Below, one piece after another: positions 26,232 through 34,065 of a stretch of 64,000 bases of DNA. A model generated the notes under the pieces. That model ran no database searches. It was not told where the DNA came from and worked only from the letters and a program-made list of their open reading frames with translations. Source of the DNA: Streptomyces flaveolus. Lineage in GTDB: Bacteria > Actinomycetota > Actinomycetes > Streptomycetales > Streptomycetaceae. The position numbers were made by a program, and so were the translations under genes. Every line of letters begins with the position of its first letter. Position 1 is the stretch's first letter. The stretch is taken from assembly GCF_014648815.1 (NCBI RefSeq), contig NZ_BMRV01000021.1, forward strand, positions 1-64,000, read 5' to 3'.

Positions 26232-26488
26232 GAACCCATTCTTCCGCGCCGCGCGCAGGACAGGCGCGTCGGACGGCGCGGAATGCTCTGCTCCTGGTGG
26301 CACGGTCGGCTTCATTCGGTGAGGGTCGCAAGGCTGTCTGAATCGATGGTTACGGGGACATGACGTGTGGGATAGCGGGGGGCCTCCGGCAGGCCGCGTC
26401 ACGTCGGACACCTCGCCCGGGGCGCCGGGTCGGAAAACCGACCTGTGATCGTGTGAACCGGACGCCCCGGCTCGTCCGATGAGGAGAT

Positions 26489-27031
26489 GTGAGCGAAACG
26501 AGAACCGACGGTGAGCTGCTGCGGGCCGTCGCGGCGGACGCCGACCGGCGCGCCTTCGAGGAGCTGTACCGGCGGTACGCCCCCTGGCTGGCCGCCCGGA
26601 TGCGCGGCCGCTGCGCCGACGCCGGTGTCGTCGACGACGTCGTGCAGGAGACGTTCCTCGCGGTGTGGCGGGGCAGCGCGCGCTATCGGGAGGACGGGGA
26701 CGTGGCCGGCTGGCTGTGGCGGATCGGCTCCCGGCGGCTGGTCGACGCGCTGCGCGGCGACGGAGCCCGGGGGCGGCTGCGGCAGGCGCTGGCCCGCCTG
26801 CGGCACCGGGACGAGGCATCGGCCGAGGAGCGGGTGCTCGCCGGCGTGGAACACGGGGACCTCGCCGGCGCGCTCGTCCGGCTCTCGCCGGAGCTGCGCG
26901 CGGTGCTCCAGGCCACGGTCATCGACGGGCTGAGCACCCGCGAGGCGGCCGTCCTGCTCGGCATCCCGCCGGGCACGGTCAAGACGCGGGCGATGCGGGC
27001 CCGCCGGCAGTTGCGGGAGGCGCTGGCATGA
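26489..27031 (+). CDS. ECF-type RNA polymerase sigma factor
   Basis: 180 residues. Region 2 is at about 15-85 (FEELYRRYAPWLAARM, then VDDVVQETFLAVWRGSARYR), and region 4 at about 125-178 (LSPELRAVLQATVIDGLSTREAAVLLGIPPGTVKTRAMRAR). The start is GTG 26489; GAGGAG lies only 2 nt before it, unusually close. It is coupled by an ATGA overlap to the membrane anti-sigma gene, and the ABC exporter genes that follow are the likely output. It is divergent from ppk. Confidence 0.93.
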   Translation: MSETRTDGELLRAVAADADRRAFEELYRRYAPWLAARMRGRCADAGVVDDVVQETFLAVWRGSARYREDGDVAGWLWRIGSRRLVDALRGDGARGRLRQALARLRHRDEASAEERVLAGVEHGDLAGALVRLSPELRAVLQATVIDGLSTREAAVLLGIPPGTVKTRAMRARRQLREALA

Positions 27032-27876
27032 GAATCGACAACGGCTGGCACGTGGACGAGGACGACCTGCGGGCGTACGCCCGCGGCGAGCTCGCGGCGC
27101 CCGTGCTCTGGTCCGCCGATGCCCATCTGACCGCCTGCGCGCGGTGCCGGGGCGTCCTCGCCGAGGTGAGCGACGCCGCCGCCCTGGAGGCGGGGTGGGA
27201 GCGGCTCGACGCCGAGCTGGACGCACCCCGGCCGGGGTGGCTGGAGGGCCTGCTGGTGCGGTGCGGGGTCGCCGACCACACGGCGCGGCTGCTCGCGGCC
27301 ACGCCCGTGCTGCGCCGGTCCTGGCTGGGTGCGGTCGTCGCCGTGCTGGTGATGACCTTCGTCGTCGCCTTCACGTCCGGGGCCACCGACAGGCCCACGG
27401 TCTTCCTCGCCTTCGCGCCGCTGCTGCCGCTGGCCGGGGTGGCGCTCGCCTACGGGCCCGCGTTGGATCCGACGTACGAGATGGCGGTCGTCTCGCCGAT
27501 GCACGGCTTCCGGCTGCTGATGATCCGCACGGTCGCCGTCCTGGCCGTCGGCCTCGGCGTCAACGGCCTCGCGACGCTCGCCCTGCCGGGATACGGGCTG
27601 CGCGCACTGGCCTGGCTGCTGCCCGCGCTCGCCCTCACCGCGTCCGGGCTGGCGCTGACGCCCCGGCTGGGCCCTGTGGTCGCGCCCTCGGTGGTCGCCG
27701 GGGCGTGGGGTGCCGTGCTGTTCGCCGCCGACGCCGCGCAGGCCGCGGAGGGCGGTCCGCTGGCGCCGTTCACCGCGGCCGGGCAGGGCGTGTCCGCGGC
27801 CGTGGCCGTGCTGGGGACGGGGCTGCTGGTCCTATTCCGCGACCGGTTCGACGTCTTCCCGCGGGGCGCCGCGTGA
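27028..27876 (+). CDS. Membrane anti-sigma factor with zinc-finger (ZAS) domain
   Basis: 282 residues. The N-terminal cytosolic domain contains the zinc anti-sigma motif H-x3-C-x2-C (AHLTACARC), with an additional upstream His. Six hydrophobic helices follow (LGAVVAVLVMTFVVAFT, PLLPLAGVALAYGP, TVAVLAVGLGVNGLATLAL, LAWLLPALALTASGLAL, VVAPSVVAGAWGAVLFAA, GVSAAVAVLGTGLLVLF). It should hold the upstream sigma factor until a membrane signal arrives. Most ZAS proteins have one membrane helix; a six-helix body is unusual and may sense envelope state directly. The gene overlaps the sigma gene by 4 bp. Confidence 0.88.
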   Translation: MRIDNGWHVDEDDLRAYARGELAAPVLWSADAHLTACARCRGVLAEVSDAAALEAGWERLDAELDAPRPGWLEGLLVRCGVADHTARLLAATPVLRRSWLGAVVAVLVMTFVVAFTSGATDRPTVFLAFAPLLPLAGVALAYGPALDPTYEMAVVSPMHGFRLLMIRTVAVLAVGLGVNGLATLALPGYGLRALAWLLPALALTASGLALTPRLGPVVAPSVVAGAWGAVLFAADAAQAAEGGPLAPFTAAGQGVSAAVAVLGTGLLVLFRDRFDVFPRGAA

Positions 27877-27877
27877 G

Positions 27878-27927
27878 CCCTTCCCCCTTCTCCACCCTCT
27901 CCTTCTCCTTCTCTTTCTTCTCCTTTC
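27878..27927 (+). repeat. 50-bp polypyrimidine tract between anti-sigma and ABC genes
   Basis: After the anti-sigma stop the plus strand is pure C/T for 50 bases apart from one A, built of CTT/CTC/TCC imperfect repeats. It lies in the 73-bp spacer before the ABC ATPase gene, inside what should be one transcript. No hairpin can form within it. It may bind proteins, slow polymerase or form triplex DNA; no function is known. Confidence 0.6.
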
Positions 27928-27949
27928 GACCTGTGTACGGGAGTGCCGT

Positions 27950-28810
27950 ATGACCCCCACCGTTACCGCCGCCGGGCTCAGCCTTCACTACGGGCGCACC
28001 CTGGCCCTGGACGAGGTGTCGTTGCGGCTGACGCCGGGCGTCACCGGGCTGCTGGGACCGAACGGGGCCGGGAAGACCACGCTGCTGCGTGTGCTGGCGA
28101 CCGCCGTGCCCGCCGACCGGGGCACCTTCACCGTGCTGGGGCACGACCCGGGCACCGCGCGGGGACGGCAGGAGGTGCGTCGGCGGCTCGGGTACCTGCC
28201 GCAGACCCCCGGCTTCCACCCGGACTTCACCGCCTTCGAGTTCGTCGACTACGTCGCGATCCTGAAGGAGCTGACCGACCGGGCCGGACGGCACCGCGAG
28301 GTGCGGCGCGTCCTGGACGAGGTCGCCCTGGGCGACGTGCGCGGCAAGCGGATCAGGAAGCTGTCCGGTGGCATGCGGCAGCGGGTCGCGCTCGCGGCGG
28401 CGCTCGTCGGTGACCCCGGGTTCCTGGTCCTCGACGAACCGACGGTCGGACTCGATCCGGAACAGCGGATGCGGTTCCGGGAGTTGATCGCCGGGGCGGG
28501 AGAGGGGCGGACCGTGCTGCTGTCCACCCATCAGACCGAGGACGTGGCGATGCTCTGCCACCGGGTGGTCGTCATGGCCGCCGGAGCCGTGCGCTTCGAC
28601 GGGACCCCCGCCGAACTGACCGCGCGGGCCGCCGGGCGCGTGTGGAGCAGTACGGAACGCGACCCGCACGCGAAGGCCGGGTGGCGCACCGGCACCGGCT
28701 CCTTCCGGAACGTGGGCGACCCGCCCTCCGGCGCCGAACTGCTCGAACCCACGCTGGAGGACGGCTACCTGCTGACCCTCGACGGCGCCGGTGCGGAGGT
28801 GGCGGCATGA
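27950..28810 (+). CDS. ABC transporter ATP-binding protein
   Basis: 286 residues from ATG 27950, preceded by GGGAG. The motifs are Walker A GPNGAGKTT, Q-loop LPQTPGFHP, signature LSGGMRQRVALAAAL, Walker B FLVLDEPTVGLDP and switch His STHQTED. The short YHYG-type start and the C-terminal extension (about 215-286) resemble antibiotic or bacteriocin exporters of the CcmA/BcrA group. The stop overlaps the start of the permease gene (ATGA). Confidence 0.92.
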   Translation: MTPTVTAAGLSLHYGRTLALDEVSLRLTPGVTGLLGPNGAGKTTLLRVLATAVPADRGTFTVLGHDPGTARGRQEVRRRLGYLPQTPGFHPDFTAFEFVDYVAILKELTDRAGRHREVRRVLDEVALGDVRGKRIRKLSGGMRQRVALAAALVGDPGFLVLDEPTVGLDPEQRMRFRELIAGAGEGRTVLLSTHQTEDVAMLCHRVVVMAAGAVRFDGTPAELTARAAGRVWSSTERDPHAKAGWRTGTGSFRNVGDPPSGAELLEPTLEDGYLLTLDGAGAEVAA

Positions 28811-30330
28811 GCACTGTTCAGACGTCCGCCCCGCCCGCCGTGGACGCCGGGCCGCGCGGCGGCGGTGCCCGGGCCGTGCTGGCCCTCGCCCGGTTCGAGG
28901 CACGCCGGCTGCTGCTGAGCATCCCCGTCGTCGTCGCGTTCGTCGCCTACGTCGCCTGGATCGTGTGGCGCACCCGCAGCTCCTGGGACGGATATCCGGC
29001 CCTCCAGGACGCCGACCGCGCCACCCAGGGCGGGCCCCTCCTCGTCGGCCTCGCCGTCCTGGTGTCCGCCAACTTCGCCGTCCTGCGCTCCGCGCGCCAC
29101 GGCACGGAGAGCCAGTTCGCGATCCTGGTCGTGGCGCCCTGGCGCCGTACGGTGGCACACGCGCTCGCCGTCGTACCGGCCGCCGCGCTCACCGCGCTGT
29201 GCGTGGCCGGACAGTTCGCGTGGGAGGCGGCCAAGGACGGAGCGGTCGGGGACGGTTCACCGGCCGAGCTGCTCGTGGGGCCCCTGACGGTGCTGCTGTT
29301 CGGGGCCCTCGGTGTGCTGCTGGCCCGGGTGCTGCGGTCGCCGCTCGCCGCGCCGCTGCTGGTGGTCTGCCTGCTGTTCACGCTCGTCCTCGGCACCGGT
29401 ACGGGCGGTACGGGCGGGCTGTCGTGGCTGTCCCCGGTGGTCGTCGAGGGCGGTGCCAAGTCCCTGCCCTCCGACCTGCTCGGGCGGCCCGCCGCCTGGC
29501 ACGCCCTGTACCTGGCGGGCGCCGCCCTGTGCGTGGGCTTCCTCGCGGTACTGGTGGCCGGCGGACGCGGACCGGCCGTCCGGGCGGGCGTCGCCCTGAC
29601 CCTCGCGCTGGCGGTCGCCGGCGGAATACTGCAGGCCCGGAGCGCGGACCCGTCGCCCGAGCTGACCGAGGCCCGCGAGCGGGCCTCGGTGAGCCCGGAG
29701 AAGGAGCAGACCTGCGTCGGGCACGGTCCGTCCACGTACTGCGCTTTCCCCGAGTGGGAGACCCGGACCGGTACCTGGGCCGGGGTGGTGGACCGCGTCC
29801 AGTCCCTCGCGGGCGGCACCGCGCACGATCAGCGGCTCCTCGTACGGCAGCGCATAGACGCCCGGTACGGACTGGGGGACGACGCCGCGATCCCCGCGCT
29901 GAGCGCACCGCACCGGGTGACCGTGGGCACCGCCTGGGGCGGCAACCGGGTCCCGGAGTTCTCCACCGCCGTCGCCGCCGTGCTGGTCGCGGGCAGCGAG
30001 GAGGCGGGGAGCGCGGTGTGCGACGGGCGCATGGTCACCATCATGTGGCTGTCCCTCAGCTGGCAGGACGACCCGATGAACGCCCTGCGCCGCGTCCGTC
30101 TCGACGACAGTGTCGAGGGATCCGCGATGGTCCTGTCCCCGACCGACCCGCTGACCATGACGGAGGGTCAGACCGACGTCGTACGGCAGCTGCTCGAGAA
30201 GCCGCGCCCCGGTGTCGCCGAGCGGGTGAAGGCGCACTGGGCCGAGCTGACCTCCCCGGACGTCACGACGGACGAGGCCGCCGGGCTGCTGGGCGTGGCC
30301 GGGCCGAAGAAGGCGGACTCGTGCGAGTGA
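28807..30330 (+). CDS. ABC transporter permease with extracytoplasmic C-terminal domain
   Basis: 507 residues. About six membrane helices fill residues 35-280 (LLLSIPVVVAFVAYVAW, LLVGLAVLVSANFAVL, VVPAAALTALCVAGQF, LTVLLFGALGVLLARVL, LYLAGAALCVGFLAVLVA, VALTLALAVAGGILQA). They are followed by a soluble domain of about 210 residues that includes EKEQTCVGHGPSTYCAFPEW and a third cysteine in AVCDGRM. The soluble domain would face outside; its cysteines could form a disulfide. ABC-2 type permeases do not usually carry such a domain. Function unknown. Confidence 0.82.
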   Translation: MSTVQTSAPPAVDAGPRGGGARAVLALARFEARRLLLSIPVVVAFVAYVAWIVWRTRSSWDGYPALQDADRATQGGPLLVGLAVLVSANFAVLRSARHGTESQFAILVVAPWRRTVAHALAVVPAAALTALCVAGQFAWEAAKDGAVGDGSPAELLVGPLTVLLFGALGVLLARVLRSPLAAPLLVVCLLFTLVLGTGTGGTGGLSWLSPVVVEGGAKSLPSDLLGRPAAWHALYLAGAALCVGFLAVLVAGGRGPAVRAGVALTLALAVAGGILQARSADPSPELTEARERASVSPEKEQTCVGHGPSTYCAFPEWETRTGTWAGVVDRVQSLAGGTAHDQRLLVRQRIDARYGLGDDAAIPALSAPHRVTVGTAWGGNRVPEFSTAVAAVLVAGSEEAGSAVCDGRMVTIMWLSLSWQDDPMNALRRVRLDDSVEGSAMVLSPTDPLTMTEGQTDVVRQLLEKPRPGVAERVKAHWAELTSPDVTTDEAAGLLGVAGPKKADSCE

Positions 30331-31010
30331 CGCGCGCGCTGGCCGGCCCCGTGTGGCGCACGCTGCCGTGGCGGTCCCTGGGCTCCGCGGGCGCCCTCGG
30401 GCTGCTGCTCGCCGGGACGCCGAGGATGGCGGGTGCCGAGCCGACCCCCTGGCAGGCGCTCACCCTGCTGCGGGGCGTCGCCCTGGTCGGCGCGCTCGGC
30501 CTGGTCTTCCTGCTGGACGACCGGGCCCGGCACCTCACCGCGCCCGTCCCGACCCGGCGCCCCCTCCGGCAGGCCCTGCGGGTGGCCCTCGTCGCACCGC
30601 CCGCCGCGCTGTGGTGGACGGCGGTGCTACTGCTCGCGCCCTCGGGTACACGGCCCCCGGTCGGCGACATCACCCTGGAGGCCGCGGCGATGTGCGTGCT
30701 GGCGCTCGCCGGTGCCGCGGCGGCGGTACGGCTGACGGACGAACCGCGCCCCGGTCCGGCCGTCGCGGCGGCCCTGCTGGTCGTCGCCGTTCTCGCGCCC
30801 CTGCTGATACCCGACGACTGGGCGCTGTTCGTGGTGCCGGACGACCCACGGTGGCCCGTGGCGCACGACCGCTGGGCGATCCTGCTGGCGGCGGTCGCGG
30901 TGGCGTGGGCGGTGTGCGGACCGGAACCGGTGGGCCGGCGCGGGCGGCGAGGACGGTCGCGAGCCGTCACCCTGCCCGGGCCGCCCCGCGCTCCCGGCGG
31001 GCAGGCGTAG
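30327..31010 (+). CDS. Hypothetical membrane protein, second ABC subunit
   Basis: 227 residues with about five hydrophobic helices (LGSAGALGLLLAG, ALTLLRGVALVGALGLVFLL, LVAPPAALWWTAVLLLAP, AAALLVVAVLAPLLIP, AILLAAVAVAWAVCG). GTG 30327 overlaps the permease stop (GTGA); GTG 30321 is an alternative. The arrangement suggests a second membrane subunit of the preceding ABC system. It ends the sigma/anti-sigma/ABC operon. No family was recognised. Confidence 0.75.
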   Translation: MTRALAGPVWRTLPWRSLGSAGALGLLLAGTPRMAGAEPTPWQALTLLRGVALVGALGLVFLLDDRARHLTAPVPTRRPLRQALRVALVAPPAALWWTAVLLLAPSGTRPPVGDITLEAAAMCVLALAGAAAAVRLTDEPRPGPAVAAALLVVAVLAPLLIPDDWALFVVPDDPRWPVAHDRWAILLAAVAVAWAVCGPEPVGRRGRRGRSRAVTLPGPPRAPGGQA

Positions 31011-31061
31011 GGCGCGGGGGACGGCTCGCGTCTCCGGCAGGCGCGGCGCGCAGGTGACGGC

Positions 31062-31988
31062 TCACGTCTCCGTGCGGTACATCAGGTCCGTCTCGTGCGT
31101 GACGAAGCCGAGGCGCTCGTAGACGGACACCGCCGCCTTGTTGTCGGCGTCGACGTACAGCATCGCCGTGGGCAGGCCCTGCTCCGCCAGGTGCCGCAGG
31201 CCGATGGTGGTCAGGGCCTTGCCCAGGCCGCCGCCCTGGGTGTCGGGACGGATGCCGAGGACGTACACCTCACCGAGCCGTTCCTCGGCGTGCACCTTCG
31301 TCCAGTGGAAGCCGATCAGTTCGCCCCCGCGTTCGGCCAGGAAGAACCCCGCGGGGTCGAACCAGGCCTCGGCCTTGCGGTCGTCGAGGTCCCGCTGTGT
31401 GAGGGCGCCCTGCTCGGGGTGGTGGGCGAAGGCGGCGGCGTTCACGGCGAGCCAGGCCGCGTCGTCCCGACCGGGCACGAAGGTGCGCACGCTCACGCCC
31501 TCGGGCAGGCGCGGGTCCGGCAGGTCCAGGCCGGCCAACGGGCGTCGCATCTGCCGCAATTCGCGGAAGAGGGTCAGCCCGAGCACCTGCGCCAGATGCC
31601 GGGCGGCGGAGTGGCCGCCGTGCGCCCAGATCCGCAGCCGCTTGCCGGAGGCCGCGAGCAGCGCGGAGCCCAGCGCCCGCCCGTGCCCCTGCCCCCGGTA
31701 GGAGGGGTGGACGACCAGTTCGGCGGCCGGCGGCTCCACCGGGTCGGTGTCCTCCAGCTGGGCGTAGCCGACGAGTTCGCCGTCCACGGTGAGCAGCAGG
31801 TGGGCGACGCCCTCCCGCGCGCCACCGCGCAGCTGGAGGCGCCCCTGCTCGGACACGGCGTGCTGCCCGTCGTTCCGGGCGGCCTCGCCGAGCAGGGCGA
31901 GCACGGCTTCGGTCTGTTCCGGGGTGAGTGCGGCGAGGGTCTCGATCGAGCGGGGGCGGCCGGGCCGCACGGTGTCGTCGCTGGTCAT
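31062..31988 (-). CDS. mshD: Mycothiol synthase MshD
   Basis: 308 residues, two GNAT domains in tandem. The N-terminal one has LVVHPSYRGQGHGRALGSAL, the C-terminal one VYVLGIRPDTQGGGLGKALT and ends NKAAVSVYERLGFVTHETDLMY. The C-terminal domain transfers acetyl from acetyl-CoA to Cys-GlcN-Ins, the last step of mycothiol synthesis (family knowledge, SCO4151 from memory). The start is ATG 31988; a TACCCT -10 box at 31996-32001 (minus strand) lies 7 nt before it, so the mRNA is probably leaderless. It is divergent from the 5'-nucleotidase gene. Confidence 0.95.
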   Translation of the reverse strand: MTSDDTVRPGRPRSIETLAALTPEQTEAVLALLGEAARNDGQHAVSEQGRLQLRGGAREGVAHLLLTVDGELVGYAQLEDTDPVEPPAAELVVHPSYRGQGHGRALGSALLAASGKRLRIWAHGGHSAARHLAQVLGLTLFRELRQMRRPLAGLDLPDPRLPEGVSVRTFVPGRDDAAWLAVNAAAFAHHPEQGALTQRDLDDRKAEAWFDPAGFFLAERGGELIGFHWTKVHAEERLGEVYVLGIRPDTQGGGLGKALTTIGLRHLAEQGLPTAMLYVDADNKAAVSVYERLGFVTHETDLMYRTET

Positions 31989-32040
31989 GCGTACGAGGGT
32001 AAGGGGCGGGCCCGGCAAAGTGGCGGCACAGGACGACGAA

Positions 32041-32073
32041 GGTAAACCAGGCTGTAACCCGGAAACCCCTGTC
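32041..32073 (+). promoter_or_regulatory. Possible degenerate PHO box upstream of 5'-nucleotidase
   Basis: Three 11-bp units GGTAAACCAGG, CTGTAACCCGG and AAACCCCTGTC resemble weakly the PhoP direct repeats. They end 20 bp before a TAGGCT -10 candidate (32093-32098), the distance expected when PhoP replaces a -35 box. From memory, the S. coelicolor orthologue SCO4152 responds to phosphate. Each unit matches only partly. Confidence 0.35.
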
Positions 32074-32169
32074 GCGCTACGCGCGTTGACTCTAGGCTGC
32101 GCCGACGGGCCGTCCCTCTCCTCGACGGCTCGCACCAGCAGATCCGCAGGCAGACCCACAGGGGGGCGC

Positions 32170-33993
32170 ATGCCAGCCACAGCACAGTCGTACCAACCGC
32201 GCCGCAGACGCCGCGTCAACCGCCTGCTCGCGGTGACCGCCGGTGTCGTCACCGCGGGAGCGCTCGCCGCCGCGGCGTTGCCGGCGTCGGCGACCGCGGG
32301 CGAGAGCCACCGCGGTCACCAGCCCGATCACCGGCCGGGCCGCTACCAGGACGTCCAGCTCCTCTCCTTCAACGACCTGCACGGCAACCTGGAGCCCCCG
32401 GCCGGCTCCTCCGGCCGGGTCACCGAACTCCAGCCGGACGGCACCACGAAGACGATCGACGCGGGCGGCGCCGAGTACCTCGCCACCCACCTGCGCCAGG
32501 CCCGCAAGGGGCACCCGTACTCCGTCACCGCGGCCGGCGGCGACATGGTCGGCGCCTCCCCGCTGCTGTCCGGCCTGTTCCACGACGAGCCGACCATCGA
32601 GGCGCTGAACAAGCTCGACCTCGACGTGACGTCCGTCGGCAACCACGAGTTCGACGAGGGCGCCAGGGAGCTGGCCCGCCTGCAGAACGGCGGCTGCCAC
32701 CCCACCGACGGCTGTTACACGGACGAGGAGTTCGAGGGCGCCGACTTCCCGTACCTGGCGGCCAACGTCCTGGACGAGAAGACGAAGAAGCCCCTCCTGA
32801 AGCCGTACTGGGTGTGGAAGCAGAAGGGCGTCAAGGTCGGCTTCATCGGCGTGACCCTGGAGGGCACCCCGAACATCGTCTCGGCTGACGGCGTGAAGGG
32901 CCTGCAGTTCAAGGACGAGGTCGAGACGATCAACAAGTACGCCGAGGAGCTGCGGCGCCAGGGCGTGAAGTCGATCGTCGCCCTCGTCCACGAGGGCGGC
33001 TTCCCGGCGTCGTCCTCCTACAACTACGACTGCGACTCCCCGGGCGCCGGCGACGGCATCTCCGGACCGATCGTCGACATCGCCAAGAACGTCACGCCCG
33101 AGGTGGACGCGCTGGTCACCGGCCACACCCACAACGCGTACGTCTGCACGATCCCCGACCCGGCGGGCAACCCCCGCATGGTCACGTCGGCCGCGTCCTT
33201 CGGCCGCCTCTACACGGACACGACGCTGACGTACGACCGCGCGACGGGTGACATCGCCCGTACGGCCGTGAAGTCGGCGAACCACGTGGTGACGCGGGAC
33301 GTCCCGAAGGCACCGGACATGACCCGTCTGATCGAGCGGTGGAACACCCTGGCCGCACCCATCGGCAACCGTCCCATCGGCTACATCTCCGGCGACATCA
33401 ACCGCGACGGCACCGAGTCCCCCCTCGGCGACCTGATCGCCGACGCGCAGCTGGCCTACGGCAAGTCCCTGGACCCGGAGACCGACCTGGCCCTGATGAA
33501 CCCGGGCGGCATCCGGGCGCCGCTCACGTACGCGGCGAAGGCCGGTGAGGGTGACGGCGTGGTGACGTACGCCGAGGGCTTCACGGTCCAGCCCTTCGCC
33601 AACACGGTGAACCTGCGCAGCTACACGGGTGCCCAACTGATCCAGGCCCTCAAGGAGCAGGTGACCGGCGGCAACGAGGCGGCGCCGAAGATCCTCCAGA
33701 TCTCGTCCGGTCTGACGTACACCCTGGACCTGACGAAGACGGGCGCGGACCGGGTCGTCACCGGCTCCATCCGCCTGAACGGCGCCCCGATCGACCCGGC
33801 GGCCACCTACCGCGTCGCGATGAACGGCTTCCTCGCGGGCGGCGGCGACGGCTTCACCACGCTGGGCCGGGGCACGGACGAACTGGTCGGCACGGACGAC
33901 CTGACGGCCCTCGAGCAGTACCTGACGGCCAACTCGTCGGCGTCGGCCCCGATCGCCCCGCCGGCCGCGGACCGGATCACGGTCGTGCAGTAA
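32170..33993 (+). CDS. Secreted 5'-nucleotidase / metallophosphoesterase
   Basis: 607 residues. A signal peptide (RRRRRVNRLLAVTAGVVTAGALAAAALPASATA) directs export. The metallophosphatase domain (about 55-330) carries the metal ligands in LLSFNDLHGNLEP, GGDMVGASP, GNHEFDEG and TGHTHNAYV. The 5_nucleotid_C domain (about 380-570) contains GDLIADAQLAYG, LALMNPGGIRAPL and MNGFLAGGGDGFTTL. It would release phosphate from extracellular nucleotides or related phosphoesters, consistent with the phosphate theme of the region. Confidence 0.93.
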   Translation: MPATAQSYQPRRRRRVNRLLAVTAGVVTAGALAAAALPASATAGESHRGHQPDHRPGRYQDVQLLSFNDLHGNLEPPAGSSGRVTELQPDGTTKTIDAGGAEYLATHLRQARKGHPYSVTAAGGDMVGASPLLSGLFHDEPTIEALNKLDLDVTSVGNHEFDEGARELARLQNGGCHPTDGCYTDEEFEGADFPYLAANVLDEKTKKPLLKPYWVWKQKGVKVGFIGVTLEGTPNIVSADGVKGLQFKDEVETINKYAEELRRQGVKSIVALVHEGGFPASSSYNYDCDSPGAGDGISGPIVDIAKNVTPEVDALVTGHTHNAYVCTIPDPAGNPRMVTSAASFGRLYTDTTLTYDRATGDIARTAVKSANHVVTRDVPKAPDMTRLIERWNTLAAPIGNRPIGYISGDINRDGTESPLGDLIADAQLAYGKSLDPETDLALMNPGGIRAPLTYAAKAGEGDGVVTYAEGFTVQPFANTVNLRSYTGAQLIQALKEQVTGGNEAAPKILQISSGLTYTLDLTKTGADRVVTGSIRLNGAPIDPAATYRVAMNGFLAGGGDGFTTLGRGTDELVGTDDLTALEQYLTANSSASAPIAPPAADRITVVQ

Positions 33994-34015
33994 CGGCTTC
34001 CGGCACCTCTCTCGG

Positions 34016-34058
34016 CGAGGCCCGGGACGCGTCCACCCGGTACGCGGCCCGGGCCTCG
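34016..34058. terminator. Bidirectional terminator between 5'-nucleotidase and histidine kinase
   Basis: An 11-bp perfect inverted repeat (CGAGGCCCGGG / CCCGGGCCTCG, arms 34016-34026 and 34048-34058) lies between the convergent 5'-nucleotidase and sensor kinase genes, only 8 bp from the latter's stop. Confidence 0.75.
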
Positions 34059-34065
34059 TGCCGTG

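Noticed and set aside
26300..26330. Full PHO box before ppk
   Set aside because: Only one GTTCAC-like unit (GCTTCATTCGG) is visible; neighbours in 11-bp phase do not match, so no box is claimed.
24081..26363. 760-codon plus-strand frame opposite ppk
   Set aside because: Mirror of the ppk reading frame; ppk has unmistakable catalytic motifs.
28791..31010. 739-codon frame overlapping the ABC permease
   Set aside because: Only its last ~230 codons (from 30327) look like protein; the first part is Arg/Gly-rich and overlaps the real permease in another frame.
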